A stretch of 64,000 nucleotides of DNA, taken from Gemmatimonadales bacterium. GTDB taxonomy: Bacteria; Gemmatimonadota; Gemmatimonadetes; Palauibacterales; Palauibacteraceae. The DNA is taken from positions 1 to 64,000 of the forward strand of contig VXOJ01000005.1 of NCBI GenBank assembly GCA_009840115.1, read 5' to 3'. Under the pieces are notes generated by a model. That model did no database searches. It saw only the letters and a list, made by a program, of their open reading frames with translations, and was not told where the DNA came from. Position 1 is the first letter of the stretch. The number at the start of each line of letters is the position of its first letter. Below are positions 16,015-24,321 of this stretch, one piece after another. Both the position numbers and the translations under genes were made by a program.

Positions 16015-19000
16015 CTAGGAGACGGCCCGCGGCCGGCTCCGGGCGATGATCGCCGGGACGCCCGAATCCCGCGCGAGCTGGTTGAACGCGTCGAGCATCT
16101 CGCCGAGCACCCGCGCGAGACCGGCCTCCTCGACCATCCACTCGGCTTCCAGGTCGCCCCAGCGCTCCAGCACGCCGGCGCGGGGAGGAAGGTCGGAGCC
16201 ATCCACCTCACCCATGAGCGCCGTCAACTGCATGTTCAGCAGCCCCTCGTAGGCGACCATGTCCTGCTGCGCCGCGCGGCGCTTCTGGAACAGCCGATCC
16301 TCCAGCACCGTGATCGAGTCCGCGAGCGCGGCGCCCGCCGCTCCGAGCGCCTCCGCCCCGGAGAGGCCGGCCTCCGCGGCCTGCCCGACCACCTCGTTCA
16401 CCTGCGCGCGCACGTCACGGATGTCGTTCAGCCCGACGTGGAGGTCCACGATCGCCCCGAATACCGACTCCAGGAAGCGCCCGTTCGCCGCGAAGTCCGT
16501 CTCCGAAGCCGGTATCCGCGGATCCCCGCGCACCTCGAACGGCCGGGTCTGCGGCGGCGCGTCTCCCACCGTCAGGCGGGCGCTGTACGTGCCCGGCATG
16601 ACCCGGTACCCCTGGGCGTCCCCGAAGAACGCGTACGACTCCGCGACCCGCGGCCCGCTCTCCACGCGCAGGTCCCAGTACACCCGATTGTGCCCCGGGG
16701 CGGCGGGCGCGCGGGAAGGCTGGACACCCGAGGCCATCGTCGCCGTATCGGTGGTGAATGTGCGGACCACCGCGCCCCCCGCGTTGAGGATCTCCAGCAC
16801 GAGTGAGGCGCCCGGCGAGTCCGGCGCTTCCCCGGCCCCCGGCTCCTGCGGCGGGGTGGCCACGACGTAGTCGATCGCCACACCCGGCGTCTTGTTCTGC
16901 CCCGACGTCGTCGGGCCCACGGGGCCGCCGAGTCCCGCGCTCACGCGATACCCCGTGGAGGGCGTGTACAGGTGGTGCCCATCCGCCGCCTCGGCCTCGG
17001 CCTGCTGCCGCAGAGGAGAGAGATCGTCGAGCACCCAGAAGCCGCGTCCCTGCGTCGCCACGGCGAGATCCCCCGCCTGCACCTGCAGGTCGGTGATCTG
17101 CGTGAGGGGCATGTTCAGGTCCAGGCTCCGCCACGAGGCGCCGTCATCGAAGCTCACGTACATGCCGAGTTCCGTCCCGGCGTAGAGCAGCCCACGGCGC
17201 TCGGGATCCTCGCGCACGACGCGGGCCCAAGCGTCGGGCTGGTCGGCTCCGATCCCGGCGTCGATGCGCTCCCAACTCTCGCCGTAGTCCGCGGTCTTGT
17301 AGATGTACGGCGCGAAGTCGTCGAACTTGTAGCGGGCGAGCGTGATGTAGGCGCCACCCGGCTCGTGCGGCGACGGGTCGAGGGAATTCACCATCCCCTC
17401 GGGCATCCCGTCCGGCGTGACGTCCGTCCACGTCTCCCCGTTGTCGCGCGTGACGTGGACGAGGCCGTCGTCCGCCCCCACCCAGATCGTCCCGGCCGCG
17501 AGCGCGGATTCGGCCATCGCCATGATGGTGTTGTAGACCTCGCCGCCCGCCGCCTCGTTCGTGAACGGTCCCCCCGCCGCCACGTGCTTCTCCGGCTCGT
17601 TCCGCGTGAGGTCGGGCGAGATCTCCTCCCACGTCACCCCGCGGTCGCGCGACCGCAGCAGGTGCTGCGCCCCGTGGTAGATCACCCTCGGATCGTGCGG
17701 CGACACGACGACCGGCCCGTTCCAGTTCCAGCGGTAGCGCATGTCCTCGGCATCCATCCCGAGCTGGAACTGCGGGTACGCCTGCACGCTGCGAGCGGAG
17801 CCGAGTTCCGTGTCCAGCTCCGTGATGATCCCCTGGATCGAGGTCGCGTACAGGTAGCGCGGGTTGTCGGGATCGAAGGCGACCCAGGCCGATTCCCCGC
17901 CCCCCGCGTCGATCCAGTCCTTCCAGCCCAACCCGCCCGAGTGCGTCGCCCAGCCCAGCATGCCCACGCTCGTGTTGTCCTGCTGTCCGCCGTACATGCG
18001 GTACGGGAACTGGTTGTCCACCGCGAGCCGGTAGATCTGCGCCGTGGGCTGGTTCTCCTGCGTGGACCAGGTCTCGCCGCCGTTGAAGGTGACCGTCCCT
18101 CCCCCGTCGTTGGCGGAGAGCATGACCTGGCTGTCGAACGGGTTGATCCACAGGTCGTGGTGGTCGACGTGCGGCGTCTGGATCGTCTCCCAGGTCCGCC
18201 CGCCGTCGATCGACTTGAGGAAGGGCGAGTTCATCACGTAGACGGTCTCGCGGTCCAGCGGGTCGGCATACAGTTCGATGTAGTACCAGGCTCGCCCCCG
18301 CAGCTGCCGCTCCGAACTCGTCAGCGACCAACTGTTCCCGCCGTCGTCCGAGCGGTAGACGCCGTCCACGTCCTCGTCCGCCTCGATCAGCGCCCACACC
18401 CGGTCGGGGTCGGCCGGAGACACGTCGATCGCCGTCTTCCCCATGAGATCGGGCAGGCCCGCATTGATCTCCTCCCACGTGTCTCCGCCGTCCGTCGACT
18501 TCCAGAAGCCGGAGCCGGGACCGCCGCTGCGGATGTACCACGGCTCGCGGTCGTGGTCCCACATGGAGGCGTAGAGGATGCGCGGGTTCGTGGGGTCCAT
18601 CGCGAGGTCCGAGGCTCCCGTGTTCTCGTCCACGTGGAGGATGAGTTCCCAGTTCTCTCCGCCATCCGCCGAGCGGTAGATCCCCCGCTCCGGTGACGGC
18701 GCGAACGGCGACCCCTGGGCGGCGACGTAGACGAGATCCGGATCGTCGGGATGCACGCGGATGCGGGAGATTGCGCGGGTGGGGACGAGGCCCATGTGCG
18801 TCCAGGTGCGGCCCGCGTCCGTGGAGCGGTAGACCCCGTCGCCGTGCGAGGTCGTGACGCCGCGGATCGAGTGCTCGCCCATCCCGACGTACACGACGTT
18901 CGGATCGGACTCCGAGACGGCCACCGCGCCCACGGAGGAGGTGCCCACGAAACCGTCCGTCACCGGCTGCCAGCTGATGCCCGCATCGGAGGTCTTCCAC

Positions 19001-19272
19001 ACGCCACCGCCCGCCGTGCCCATGTAGTACGTGAGACGGTCATCGGGGACCCCCGCCGCGGCGACGGCCCGCCCGCCGCGGAACGGACCCACGTTGCGCC
19101 ACCGCATCGACTGGTAGAGCGCGGTCTCGCCCTCCGCATCGCCGGCCGGCTCCTGCATCGAGGCTGCCGCCCGCACCTCCGCCGCCGGCGTCGCGAGTAC
19201 AAGCGTCAAAAGAAGAAGCCGCGCGCACCGCGGGAGGGACGGGGTGGGTGTTCTCGCTTCGATCGACCGCAT
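16015..19272 (-). CDS. Secreted sortilin/VPS10-type Asp-box beta-propeller protein
   Basis: A 1085-residue exported protein with signal peptide ARLLLLTLVLATPAAEVRA. Residues about 55-780 contain at least nine Asp-box turns of the S/T-x-D-x-G-x-T/S-W type: STDAGRTW, SADGGENW, STDGGDTW, SDDGGNSW, SIDGGRTW, SRDRGVTW, TRDNGETW, TADYGESW and SFDDGASW. Such turns build sialidase- or sortilin-like propellers. The opening MRWRNVGPFRGGRAVA motif is shared by a large group annotated as VPS10 or glycosyl-hydrolase-like proteins. The C-terminal third has an Ig-like segment (YSARLTVGD) and a helical tail. Role is uncertain: extracellular binding or glycan hydrolysis are both possible, and no catalytic set is assigned. 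Transcribed alone, 55 bases from the DegT gene. Confidence 0.85.
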   Translation of the reverse strand: MRSIEARTPTPSLPRCARLLLLTLVLATPAAEVRAAASMQEPAGDAEGETALYQSMRWRNVGPFRGGRAVAAAGVPDDRLTYYMGTAGGGVWKTSDAGISWQPVTDGFVGTSSVGAVAVSESDPNVVYVGMGEHSIRGVTTSHGDGVYRSTDAGRTWTHMGLVPTRAISRIRVHPDDPDLVYVAAQGSPFAPSPERGIYRSADGGENWELILHVDENTGASDLAMDPTNPRILYASMWDHDREPWYIRSGGPGSGFWKSTDGGDTWEEINAGLPDLMGKTAIDVSPADPDRVWALIEADEDVDGVYRSDDGGNSWSLTSSERQLRGRAWYYIELYADPLDRETVYVMNSPFLKSIDGGRTWETIQTPHVDHHDLWINPFDSQVMLSANDGGGTVTFNGGETWSTQENQPTAQIYRLAVDNQFPYRMYGGQQDNTSVGMLGWATHSGGLGWKDWIDAGGGESAWVAFDPDNPRYLYATSIQGIITELDTELGSARSVQAYPQFQLGMDAEDMRYRWNWNGPVVVSPHDPRVIYHGAQHLLRSRDRGVTWEEISPDLTRNEPEKHVAAGGPFTNEAAGGEVYNTIMAMAESALAAGTIWVGADDGLVHVTRDNGETWTDVTPDGMPEGMVNSLDPSPHEPGGAYITLARYKFDDFAPYIYKTADYGESWERIDAGIGADQPDAWARVVREDPERRGLLYAGTELGMYVSFDDGASWRSLDLNMPLTQITDLQVQAGDLAVATQGRGFWVLDDLSPLRQQAEAEAADGHHLYTPSTGYRVSAGLGGPVGPTTSGQNKTPGVAIDYVVATPPQEPGAGEAPDSPGASLVLEILNAGGAVVRTFTTDTATMASGVQPSRAPAAPGHNRVYWDLRVESGPRVAESYAFFGDAQGYRVMPGTYSARLTVGDAPPQTRPFEVRGDPRIPASETDFAANGRFLESVFGAIVDLHVGLNDIRDVRAQVNEVVGQAAEAGLSGAEALGAAGAALADSITVLEDRLFQKRRAAQQDMVAYEGLLNMQLTALMGEVDGSDLPPRAGVLERWGDLEAEWMVEEAGLARVLGEMLDAFNQLARDSGVPAIIARSRPRAVS

Positions 19273-19376
19273 GGGAGCGAACCTCCGCGCTGGGATGTCG
19301 GCGTCGCGCCGACCCGGGTCATATTGGGCGCGAAGAATACACCGCGGCCCGACGCCGCCGACAGAAGAGAGGGTTC

Positions 19377-20222
19377 ATGCACATGCTCCTGAAGCGGTTC
19401 GCCGGACGCCTCACACTCACGCTTTCGATGGTGGTGCTGGAGTCCGCGGGCTGGCTGCTCTTCCCGCTCGTCATCGGCCGCGCCATCGACGGCGTGCTCG
19501 GGGGCTCGACCCGGGGCCTGTACGAACTCGCCGGACTCGGGATCGGGACGATCTTCATCGCGATCGGCCGCCGGGTCGTCGACAGCCGCGCCTACGCCGG
19601 CATCTATGTCCGGCTGGGCGAGGAAATGGTCGCTTCCGCCGCGGAGCGCAGCACTTCGACCCGGACGGCGCGGCTCGGAATGCTCCGGGAGATCGTCGAG
19701 TTCTTCGAGCACTCCCTCCCCCAGCTCATCACGAGCACCATCGGGCTCGCCGGCACCATCGTGATCCTCTCGACGCTGAACGTTCCGGTGTTTCTCGGAT
19801 GCGTCGCCGTCGCCGTCGCCACGGGCATCCTGTACGCGCTCACGGGAAAGCTGACGACGCGCTACAACGAGGGGCTCAACGATGAGCACGAGCGACAGGT
19901 CGATGCCGTCGACAGCGGCGATCCTGTCCGCCTCGGCAAGCACCTGCGCGCCATGACGCGGTGGAATATCCGGCTCTCCGACCTCGAGGCCGGCACCTTC
20001 GGCATCAACTGGGTGTTCATGATGGGCCTGCTGGTGTTCGCTGTCGGAGTCTCGGCGCAGCGCACCGTCGAGTACGGCGCCGTGTTCGCCATCGTCATGT
20101 ACGTCTTCCAGTTCGTGGAATCGCTGATGGCCCTCCCCTTCTACTACCAGCAGTGGTTGCGGCTGCGGGAGATATCGGGCCGGCTGGCACGCGTCGGCGC
20201 CGAGGCCGGCGCCCCCGCGTAG
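19377..20222 (+). CDS. ABC transporter transmembrane (six-TM) domain protein lacking an ATPase
   Basis: A 281-residue membrane protein that resembles only the type IV exporter (ABCB-like) transmembrane domain. It has pairs of long hydrophobic helices (SMVVLESAGWLLFPLVIG, FIAIGRRVVDSRAYAG, LITSTIGLAGTIVILSTL, WVFMMGLLVFAVGV) and cytosolic extensions between them. The chain ends at RLARVGAEAGAPA, where a nucleotide-binding domain would normally begin. No Walker or signature motif follows, and the gene stops 9 bases before the convergent D-aminoacylase gene. ATG 19377 follows GAAGAGAGGG, a fair ribosome binding site; ATG 19383 is the alternative. It could need an ATPase encoded elsewhere or work without ATP. 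It does not look truncated, since relatives annotated as six-TM-only proteins exist. Confidence 0.78.
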   Translation: MHMLLKRFAGRLTLTLSMVVLESAGWLLFPLVIGRAIDGVLGGSTRGLYELAGLGIGTIFIAIGRRVVDSRAYAGIYVRLGEEMVASAAERSTSTRTARLGMLREIVEFFEHSLPQLITSTIGLAGTIVILSTLNVPVFLGCVAVAVATGILYALTGKLTTRYNEGLNDEHERQVDAVDSGDPVRLGKHLRAMTRWNIRLSDLEAGTFGINWVFMMGLLVFAVGVSAQRTVEYGAVFAIVMYVFQFVESLMALPFYYQQWLRLREISGRLARVGAEAGAPA

Positions 20223-20231
20223 CCGGGAAGT

Positions 20232-21662
20232 TCAGTCGCGGCGAATGGCCTGGCCGGGGAAGGCGGTCTCGATGAGTTCCGCGTCGCGGACGACGAAGGT
20301 GCCTGCGACGAGCACGTGCTCTATCCCGGACGACGGCTGCGTGGGCGACTGGAAGGTCGCGTTGTCGATGACCGTGGCGGGGTCGAACACGGTGATGTCG
20401 GCATCCGCCCCGACCCGGATCCGGCCCTTGTCCGCCATCTGTGGCACATAGGCGTCGAGCCGCTGCGCCGGCATCAGCGTCATCTTCCGGAGCGCGTCCA
20501 TGAGCGTGAGGAGACCTTCCTCGCGCACGTAGCGGCCGAGAACGCGGGCGAAGGTCCCCGCCCCGCGCGGATGTCCCTGGCCGTTGACGAAGGGGACCCC
20601 ATCGCTCGCCACCATCACAAGCGGATGGGCGAGGGCGAGTTCGAACATCTCCTCAGGAATGATGTGGGCGATGATCCGGCCGCCCGTCTCCCGCCGCTCG
20701 TTGAACGTCTCCTCCGTCAGCCGTTCGCCCGTCGCGTCCCACTCGATGTCGCCGAAGTCGCCCCCGAGCCGTTCCCGCCAGCCCGGGTCGAAGATGGCGG
20801 CCCGGATGTCGGTGGAGGCCGCGGTGTAGGGATAGACTTCGGTCGTCACGTCCAGCCCGCTCGCCTGGGCCCCCTCGATCATGCTCAGGAGCGTCGGTAC
20901 CTGTCCGAGGCCGCTCGATCCGATGTGCACGATGTGGACCCCGCCTCCCGTCGACGCCGCGTTCGCGATCATCTCGTGCACGGCCTCGATGGAGCTTCCG
21001 GGCTCGACGAGTCCGGCGTAGCGGATGTGGACGAAGCTCGTCACGCCTTCTTCCGCCGCGAGCTGGAACATCCGGTGGATCTCCTCGCGCCGCGCCCCGG
21101 GCGTGTACTGGATGCCGAAGCCGAGGCCGAGCGCTCCGCGTCCCAGTTCGTCGCGCAGCCGGCCCTCCATCACCGCGACCTGCTCGAGGTCGGCCGCGAG
21201 CCGGACCGCTTGCCGCTGCCCGCCGAGGGCGAGTCGGCGTGCCGCCCCATGCGAAGCGGTGGCGCCGTAGTGGATCGCGGCCTTCCCGTCCCGGCTCGCG
21301 TACCACTCGTCCACATCGCCGGTGCCGCCCTCCAGTTCGAGCGCGGTCGTGACCCCATCCTGCGCCTGCAACTGGCTCGAGAAGAGGTCCTGGCCGTGGG
21401 CGTGGAGGTCGATGAACCCCGGCGCGACGACGAGACCGGACACGTCGACCACCGTCTCGCCGTCCAGCGGGGACTCGGAAATCGCGGCGATCGTCCCGCC
21501 GCGGATCCCGACGTGGCGTACCGCGTCGAGACCGGACTCGGGGTCCATCACGCGCCCGCCCGCGAGGACGAGGTCGTAGCTCTGGGCCGCCGTGCCGGAA
21601 ACGGTCGAGGTGAGGGCCGAGACGACTGCGGCGGAGATGGCGATCAGCGTTCGGAACTGCAT
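20232..21662 (-). CDS. Exported D-aminoacylase / N-acyl-D-amino-acid deacylase-like amidohydrolase
   Basis: A 476-residue amidohydrolase with a clear signal peptide (LIAISAAVVSALTSTVSGTAAQ). Family features are VVAPGFIDLHAHGQD (HxH metal ligands), the acidic LELEGG bridge position, SFVHIRYAG and HIVHIGSSG histidines, and ASDGVPF with the catalytic aspartate. The C-terminal KGRIRVGADADITVFDP strand is characteristic of D-aminoacylases and dihydroorotase-like enzymes. It should remove acyl groups from N-acyl-D-amino acids or a related amide outside the cytoplasm. ATG 21662 has GGAGGG about 10 bases upstream. It is the last gene of a minus-strand run with proC and a DUF819 membrane protein, pointing to uptake and use of unusual amino acids. 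Confidence 0.88.
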   Translation of the reverse strand: MQFRTLIAISAAVVSALTSTVSGTAAQSYDLVLAGGRVMDPESGLDAVRHVGIRGGTIAAISESPLDGETVVDVSGLVVAPGFIDLHAHGQDLFSSQLQAQDGVTTALELEGGTGDVDEWYASRDGKAAIHYGATASHGAARRLALGGQRQAVRLAADLEQVAVMEGRLRDELGRGALGLGFGIQYTPGARREEIHRMFQLAAEEGVTSFVHIRYAGLVEPGSSIEAVHEMIANAASTGGGVHIVHIGSSGLGQVPTLLSMIEGAQASGLDVTTEVYPYTAASTDIRAAIFDPGWRERLGGDFGDIEWDATGERLTEETFNERRETGGRIIAHIIPEEMFELALAHPLVMVASDGVPFVNGQGHPRGAGTFARVLGRYVREEGLLTLMDALRKMTLMPAQRLDAYVPQMADKGRIRVGADADITVFDPATVIDNATFQSPTQPSSGIEHVLVAGTFVVRDAELIETAFPGQAIRRD

Positions 21663-21709
21663 GGGGCGGGCCCTCCGTTCGGGGATCCGTTTCATCCGGG
21701 CAACGCGCC

Positions 21710-22912
21710 TCATCCGAGCAGCGCGGGGAGCATTCGCGCGACCGTCAGTCCGAGGAAGGTGCCCACGGCGTTGCCCAGCGACCCGATCAGGACGGCCGGG
21801 AGCACGAGATCGCCGCGGCCGAGGCTGCGCGCCAGCGCGAGCGCGGAGGTGCCGCCGCCGACGTTCGCCTGGGACGCGACGGCTGCAATGTCCACGTCGA
21901 GCCGGAGGAGGCGGGCCGCGCCGAAGGTGATGAGCCCGTGCACGACGATGATCGTGAAGGTGAAGACGAGGAGCGCGAGACCGAGCGGGCCGATGTCGGC
22001 CAGCGCCCGCACGTCGCAGTGGGCTCCGATCACGCACAGGAAGAGGTAGACGGAAAAAAGGCCCAGTGTGCGGCTGCCGGCGAGATCCGTGATGGCCCGG
22101 AACTGGGCGAGGATGAGCGCGATCACCGTGAGGATCAGGATGTCGGGGATCGGGAACCCCATGGCGGCGGTCCACGCCTCCAGCCGTTGCGAGGCCCACA
22201 GCGTCCCGAAACCGATCGCGAGGACGAGGGCGAGGTCGACCGGGTGCACGCGCTCGGTGTCCTCGTCGACTCCGAGGTCCGGAGCCCGGTCGGCGGAGCC
22301 CGGCGCCGCGTCGGCCGGCCCGACCCAACTCCGGACGGACTTCGGCCAGTGCGGCCGCAGCCAGCGGGGAATCGCGATCGTCGCGGCCATCCACACCGTC
22401 GTCATGATCGAGTCCACGGCCGACGCGCCGCCGAACAGCACGCCCTCGCGCATGACGTCGTATCTGAGCGCGACCGCGTTGAAGTTCACGCTGCCGCCCG
22501 TGTAGGTGCCCGTGAACATCCCGCCCAGCGGCGCGAACAGGGGACCGATCCGCTCCGGCCCGTCCACGATGGCCATGCCCGCGATCACGCCGGCCACGGT
22601 CCCCAGCGACCCGATGAGGAAGAGCGTAATGATCGGCAGCCCGGCGCGGAGGATGTCGCGCAGGTTGACCTTCAGCAGGAGCCACACGATCGCGAGCGGG
22701 GCGACGGTGCGGAAGATCGCGTCATAGGCCGGGACCGGATCCGCCTCGGTTGAGGAGGTCGGAAGCAGGCCGAAGTTCGCGATGATCGCGGTGAAGATGA
22801 TGACCATCAACGCGGTGCCGCCGTGCCGCAGGAAGCTCCGGCGCACGAGCCACTCCGTCCCCGCGATGACGAGACACAGGACGGCGACGATATAGAGCGT
22901 CTGTGCGGTCAC
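21710..22912 (-). CDS. DUF819 family membrane protein
   Basis: A 400-residue polytopic protein of the DUF819 (YjcL-like) family, with roughly ten hydrophobic helices. Typical segments are GGMFTGTYTGGSVNFNAVAL, GGASAVDSIMTTVWMA and SQANVGGGTSALALARSLG near the C-terminus. DUF819 members are sodium/organic-anion carrier-like, but no substrate is established. The start is GTG at 22912. It lies 12 bases after the proC stop and 47 bases before the D-aminoacylase start on the same strand, so a three-gene operon is likely; a function in amino-acid or keto-acid transport is inferred from that context. Confidence 0.86.
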   Translation of the reverse strand: MTAQTLYIVAVLCLVIAGTEWLVRRSFLRHGGTALMVIIFTAIIANFGLLPTSSTEADPVPAYDAIFRTVAPLAIVWLLLKVNLRDILRAGLPIITLFLIGSLGTVAGVIAGMAIVDGPERIGPLFAPLGGMFTGTYTGGSVNFNAVALRYDVMREGVLFGGASAVDSIMTTVWMAATIAIPRWLRPHWPKSVRSWVGPADAAPGSADRAPDLGVDEDTERVHPVDLALVLAIGFGTLWASQRLEAWTAAMGFPIPDILILTVIALILAQFRAITDLAGSRTLGLFSVYLFLCVIGAHCDVRALADIGPLGLALLVFTFTIIVVHGLITFGAARLLRLDVDIAAVASQANVGGGTSALALARSLGRGDLVLPAVLIGSLGNAVGTFLGLTVARMLPALLG

Positions 22913-22924
22913 GGCGGGACTCGA

Positions 22925-23749
22925 TCAGTCATCGGCGTAGAGCGACTCCGCCTTCACGGCCGACGTCGTGATCCCCTTGATGAAGGCGGAGGAGAAGCCG
23001 CGGTGCTCCATCTCGTTGAGGCCGGCGATCGTACAGCCGCGCGGCGTCGTCACGCTGTCGATCTCGCGCTCGGGGTGGCGGCCCTGGTCCCGGACGAGGG
23101 CGGCGGCGCCGAGCGCGGTCTGAGCCGCCATCCGGAGTGCCTCGTCGGGGTGGAAACCGATCTCGATGCCGCCCTGGCAGGCGGCGCGCACCGCCCGCAG
23201 GAAGAACGCCACGCCGCAGGCGCAGAGGGCGGTGGCGGGGACCATGTGCTCCTCCTCCACGACGAGCGTGGCCCCGACGGCCCGGAACAACGCCGCCACC
23301 CGGTCGAGGGCCCCGGCGTGGGCGGGCTCCGCCGCGAGACACGTCATCGACTCGCGCAGCGCGACCGCCGTGTTGGGCATGGCGCGAACGATCGCCACGT
23401 CGGGGCCCACGTGCCGGCGAATCGCCGCGATCGACGCCCCGGAGACGACGGACACGAGGAGATGGCGCCCGGCGTCCACATGCGGTGCGATGTCCGCCAG
23501 TACCGCGTCGAGGGCCTGCGGCTGGACCGCGACGATCACCGTGTCGCAGGCGGCCACGGCGCCCGGATTGTCGGACGACACCGGGAACCCCCGTCCGGCG
23601 AGATCCGCGACGCGCTCCGTGTGGCGGCGCGTGACGTGGACCTCCCCCGGAGCGTGCGAACCCGCGGCTACGAGTCCCTCGGCGATGGCGCGCCCGATAT
23701 TCCCCGCGCCGAGGATGGCGACGCTGGCGGACGATGTCGGGTGGCGCAT
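22925..23749 (-). CDS. proC: Pyrroline-5-carboxylate reductase
   Basis: A 274-residue NAD(P)H-dependent reductase for the last step of proline synthesis. The N-terminal Rossmann motif is ILGAGNIGRAIAEGL. MPNTAVALRESMTCLA matches the conserved central RAMPNTP-type segment. The C-terminal PGGCT-type helix appears as VTTPRGCTIAGLNEMEHRGF, with the proline/glycine pattern slightly changed (TTPRGCT). Length suits the family (about 270). ATG 23749 follows GAAGAGGC; an in-frame extension to 23989 runs under the TM2 gene on the other strand and is not coding-like. It heads the proC / DUF819 / D-aminoacylase run. Together with proline dehydrogenase at 33533, both directions of proline metabolism are present. 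Confidence 0.93.
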   Translation of the reverse strand: MRHPTSSASVAILGAGNIGRAIAEGLVAAGSHAPGEVHVTRRHTERVADLAGRGFPVSSDNPGAVAACDTVIVAVQPQALDAVLADIAPHVDAGRHLLVSVVSGASIAAIRRHVGPDVAIVRAMPNTAVALRESMTCLAAEPAHAGALDRVAALFRAVGATLVVEEEHMVPATALCACGVAFFLRAVRAACQGGIEIGFHPDEALRMAAQTALGAAALVRDQGRHPEREIDSVTTPRGCTIAGLNEMEHRGFSSAFIKGITTSAVKAESLYADD

Positions 23750-23943
23750 ATCGAAGCCTCTTCGCGTGTTTCGCAAGTGTGGTCCGCGGGACCGGTGGCG
23801 GCCGGGCCGGACGCGAGGCGCATTGTCGCCCGAGGGCCGCACGACCCGCAAGGCGTTGCCGCCCGAGCGGCGCTCCGGTGTCGCCGGACCCGGGCGACGC
23901 TGCGACATTGGCGGTATCCCCTGCCGAAAACGGAGGACGGAAG

Positions 23944-24321
23944 ATGGATCGTCGGATGGTGGAATACGAAGCGAAGAAGCAGACGCCACTCGTGGCGTAC
24001 ATTCTCCTCGTGGTGTTCGGCGTCGTGGGCGCCCACAACTTCTACCTCGGACGACGCGGACAGGCGCTGGCCCAGCTTCTGTTCTCCGTCGTCATGGCCG
24101 GCGCCATGCTCTGGCTCTTCGTGGGCTTCGCGTCAGCCGAGATGGCGGATGTGTCGGGCGGCTTCGACGCCTTCGTGCGGCGCGCGTGGACCTTCTACGC
24201 GATCGCCATCGTCTGGGGCGTCGGCAGCTTCGCCTGGCTCGTCGTGAACGCGATCGAGGTTCCAAAGCTCATCGCGGAGCACAACGTCCGACTCCACGCC
24301 CGCATCTTCGGCGCCGATTAG
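23944..24321 (+). CDS. TM2 domain-containing protein
   Basis: A 125-residue membrane protein with the TM2 signature: a polar N-terminus, a first helix (VAYILLVVFGVVGAHNFYLG) containing the diagnostic GxHxFYLGR pattern, then a second helix (LLFSVVMAGAMLWLFVGF). A third hydrophobic segment (TFYAIAIVWGVGSFAWLV) follows. Function of TM2 proteins in bacteria is unknown. ATG 23944 has GGAGGACGGAAG immediately upstream. The stop overlaps the 3' end of the convergent fabF-like gene by 4 bases. Confidence 0.88.
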   Translation: MDRRMVEYEAKKQTPLVAYILLVVFGVVGAHNFYLGRRGQALAQLLFSVVMAGAMLWLFVGFASAEMADVSGGFDAFVRRAWTFYAIAIVWGVGSFAWLVVNAIEVPKLIAEHNVRLHARIFGAD

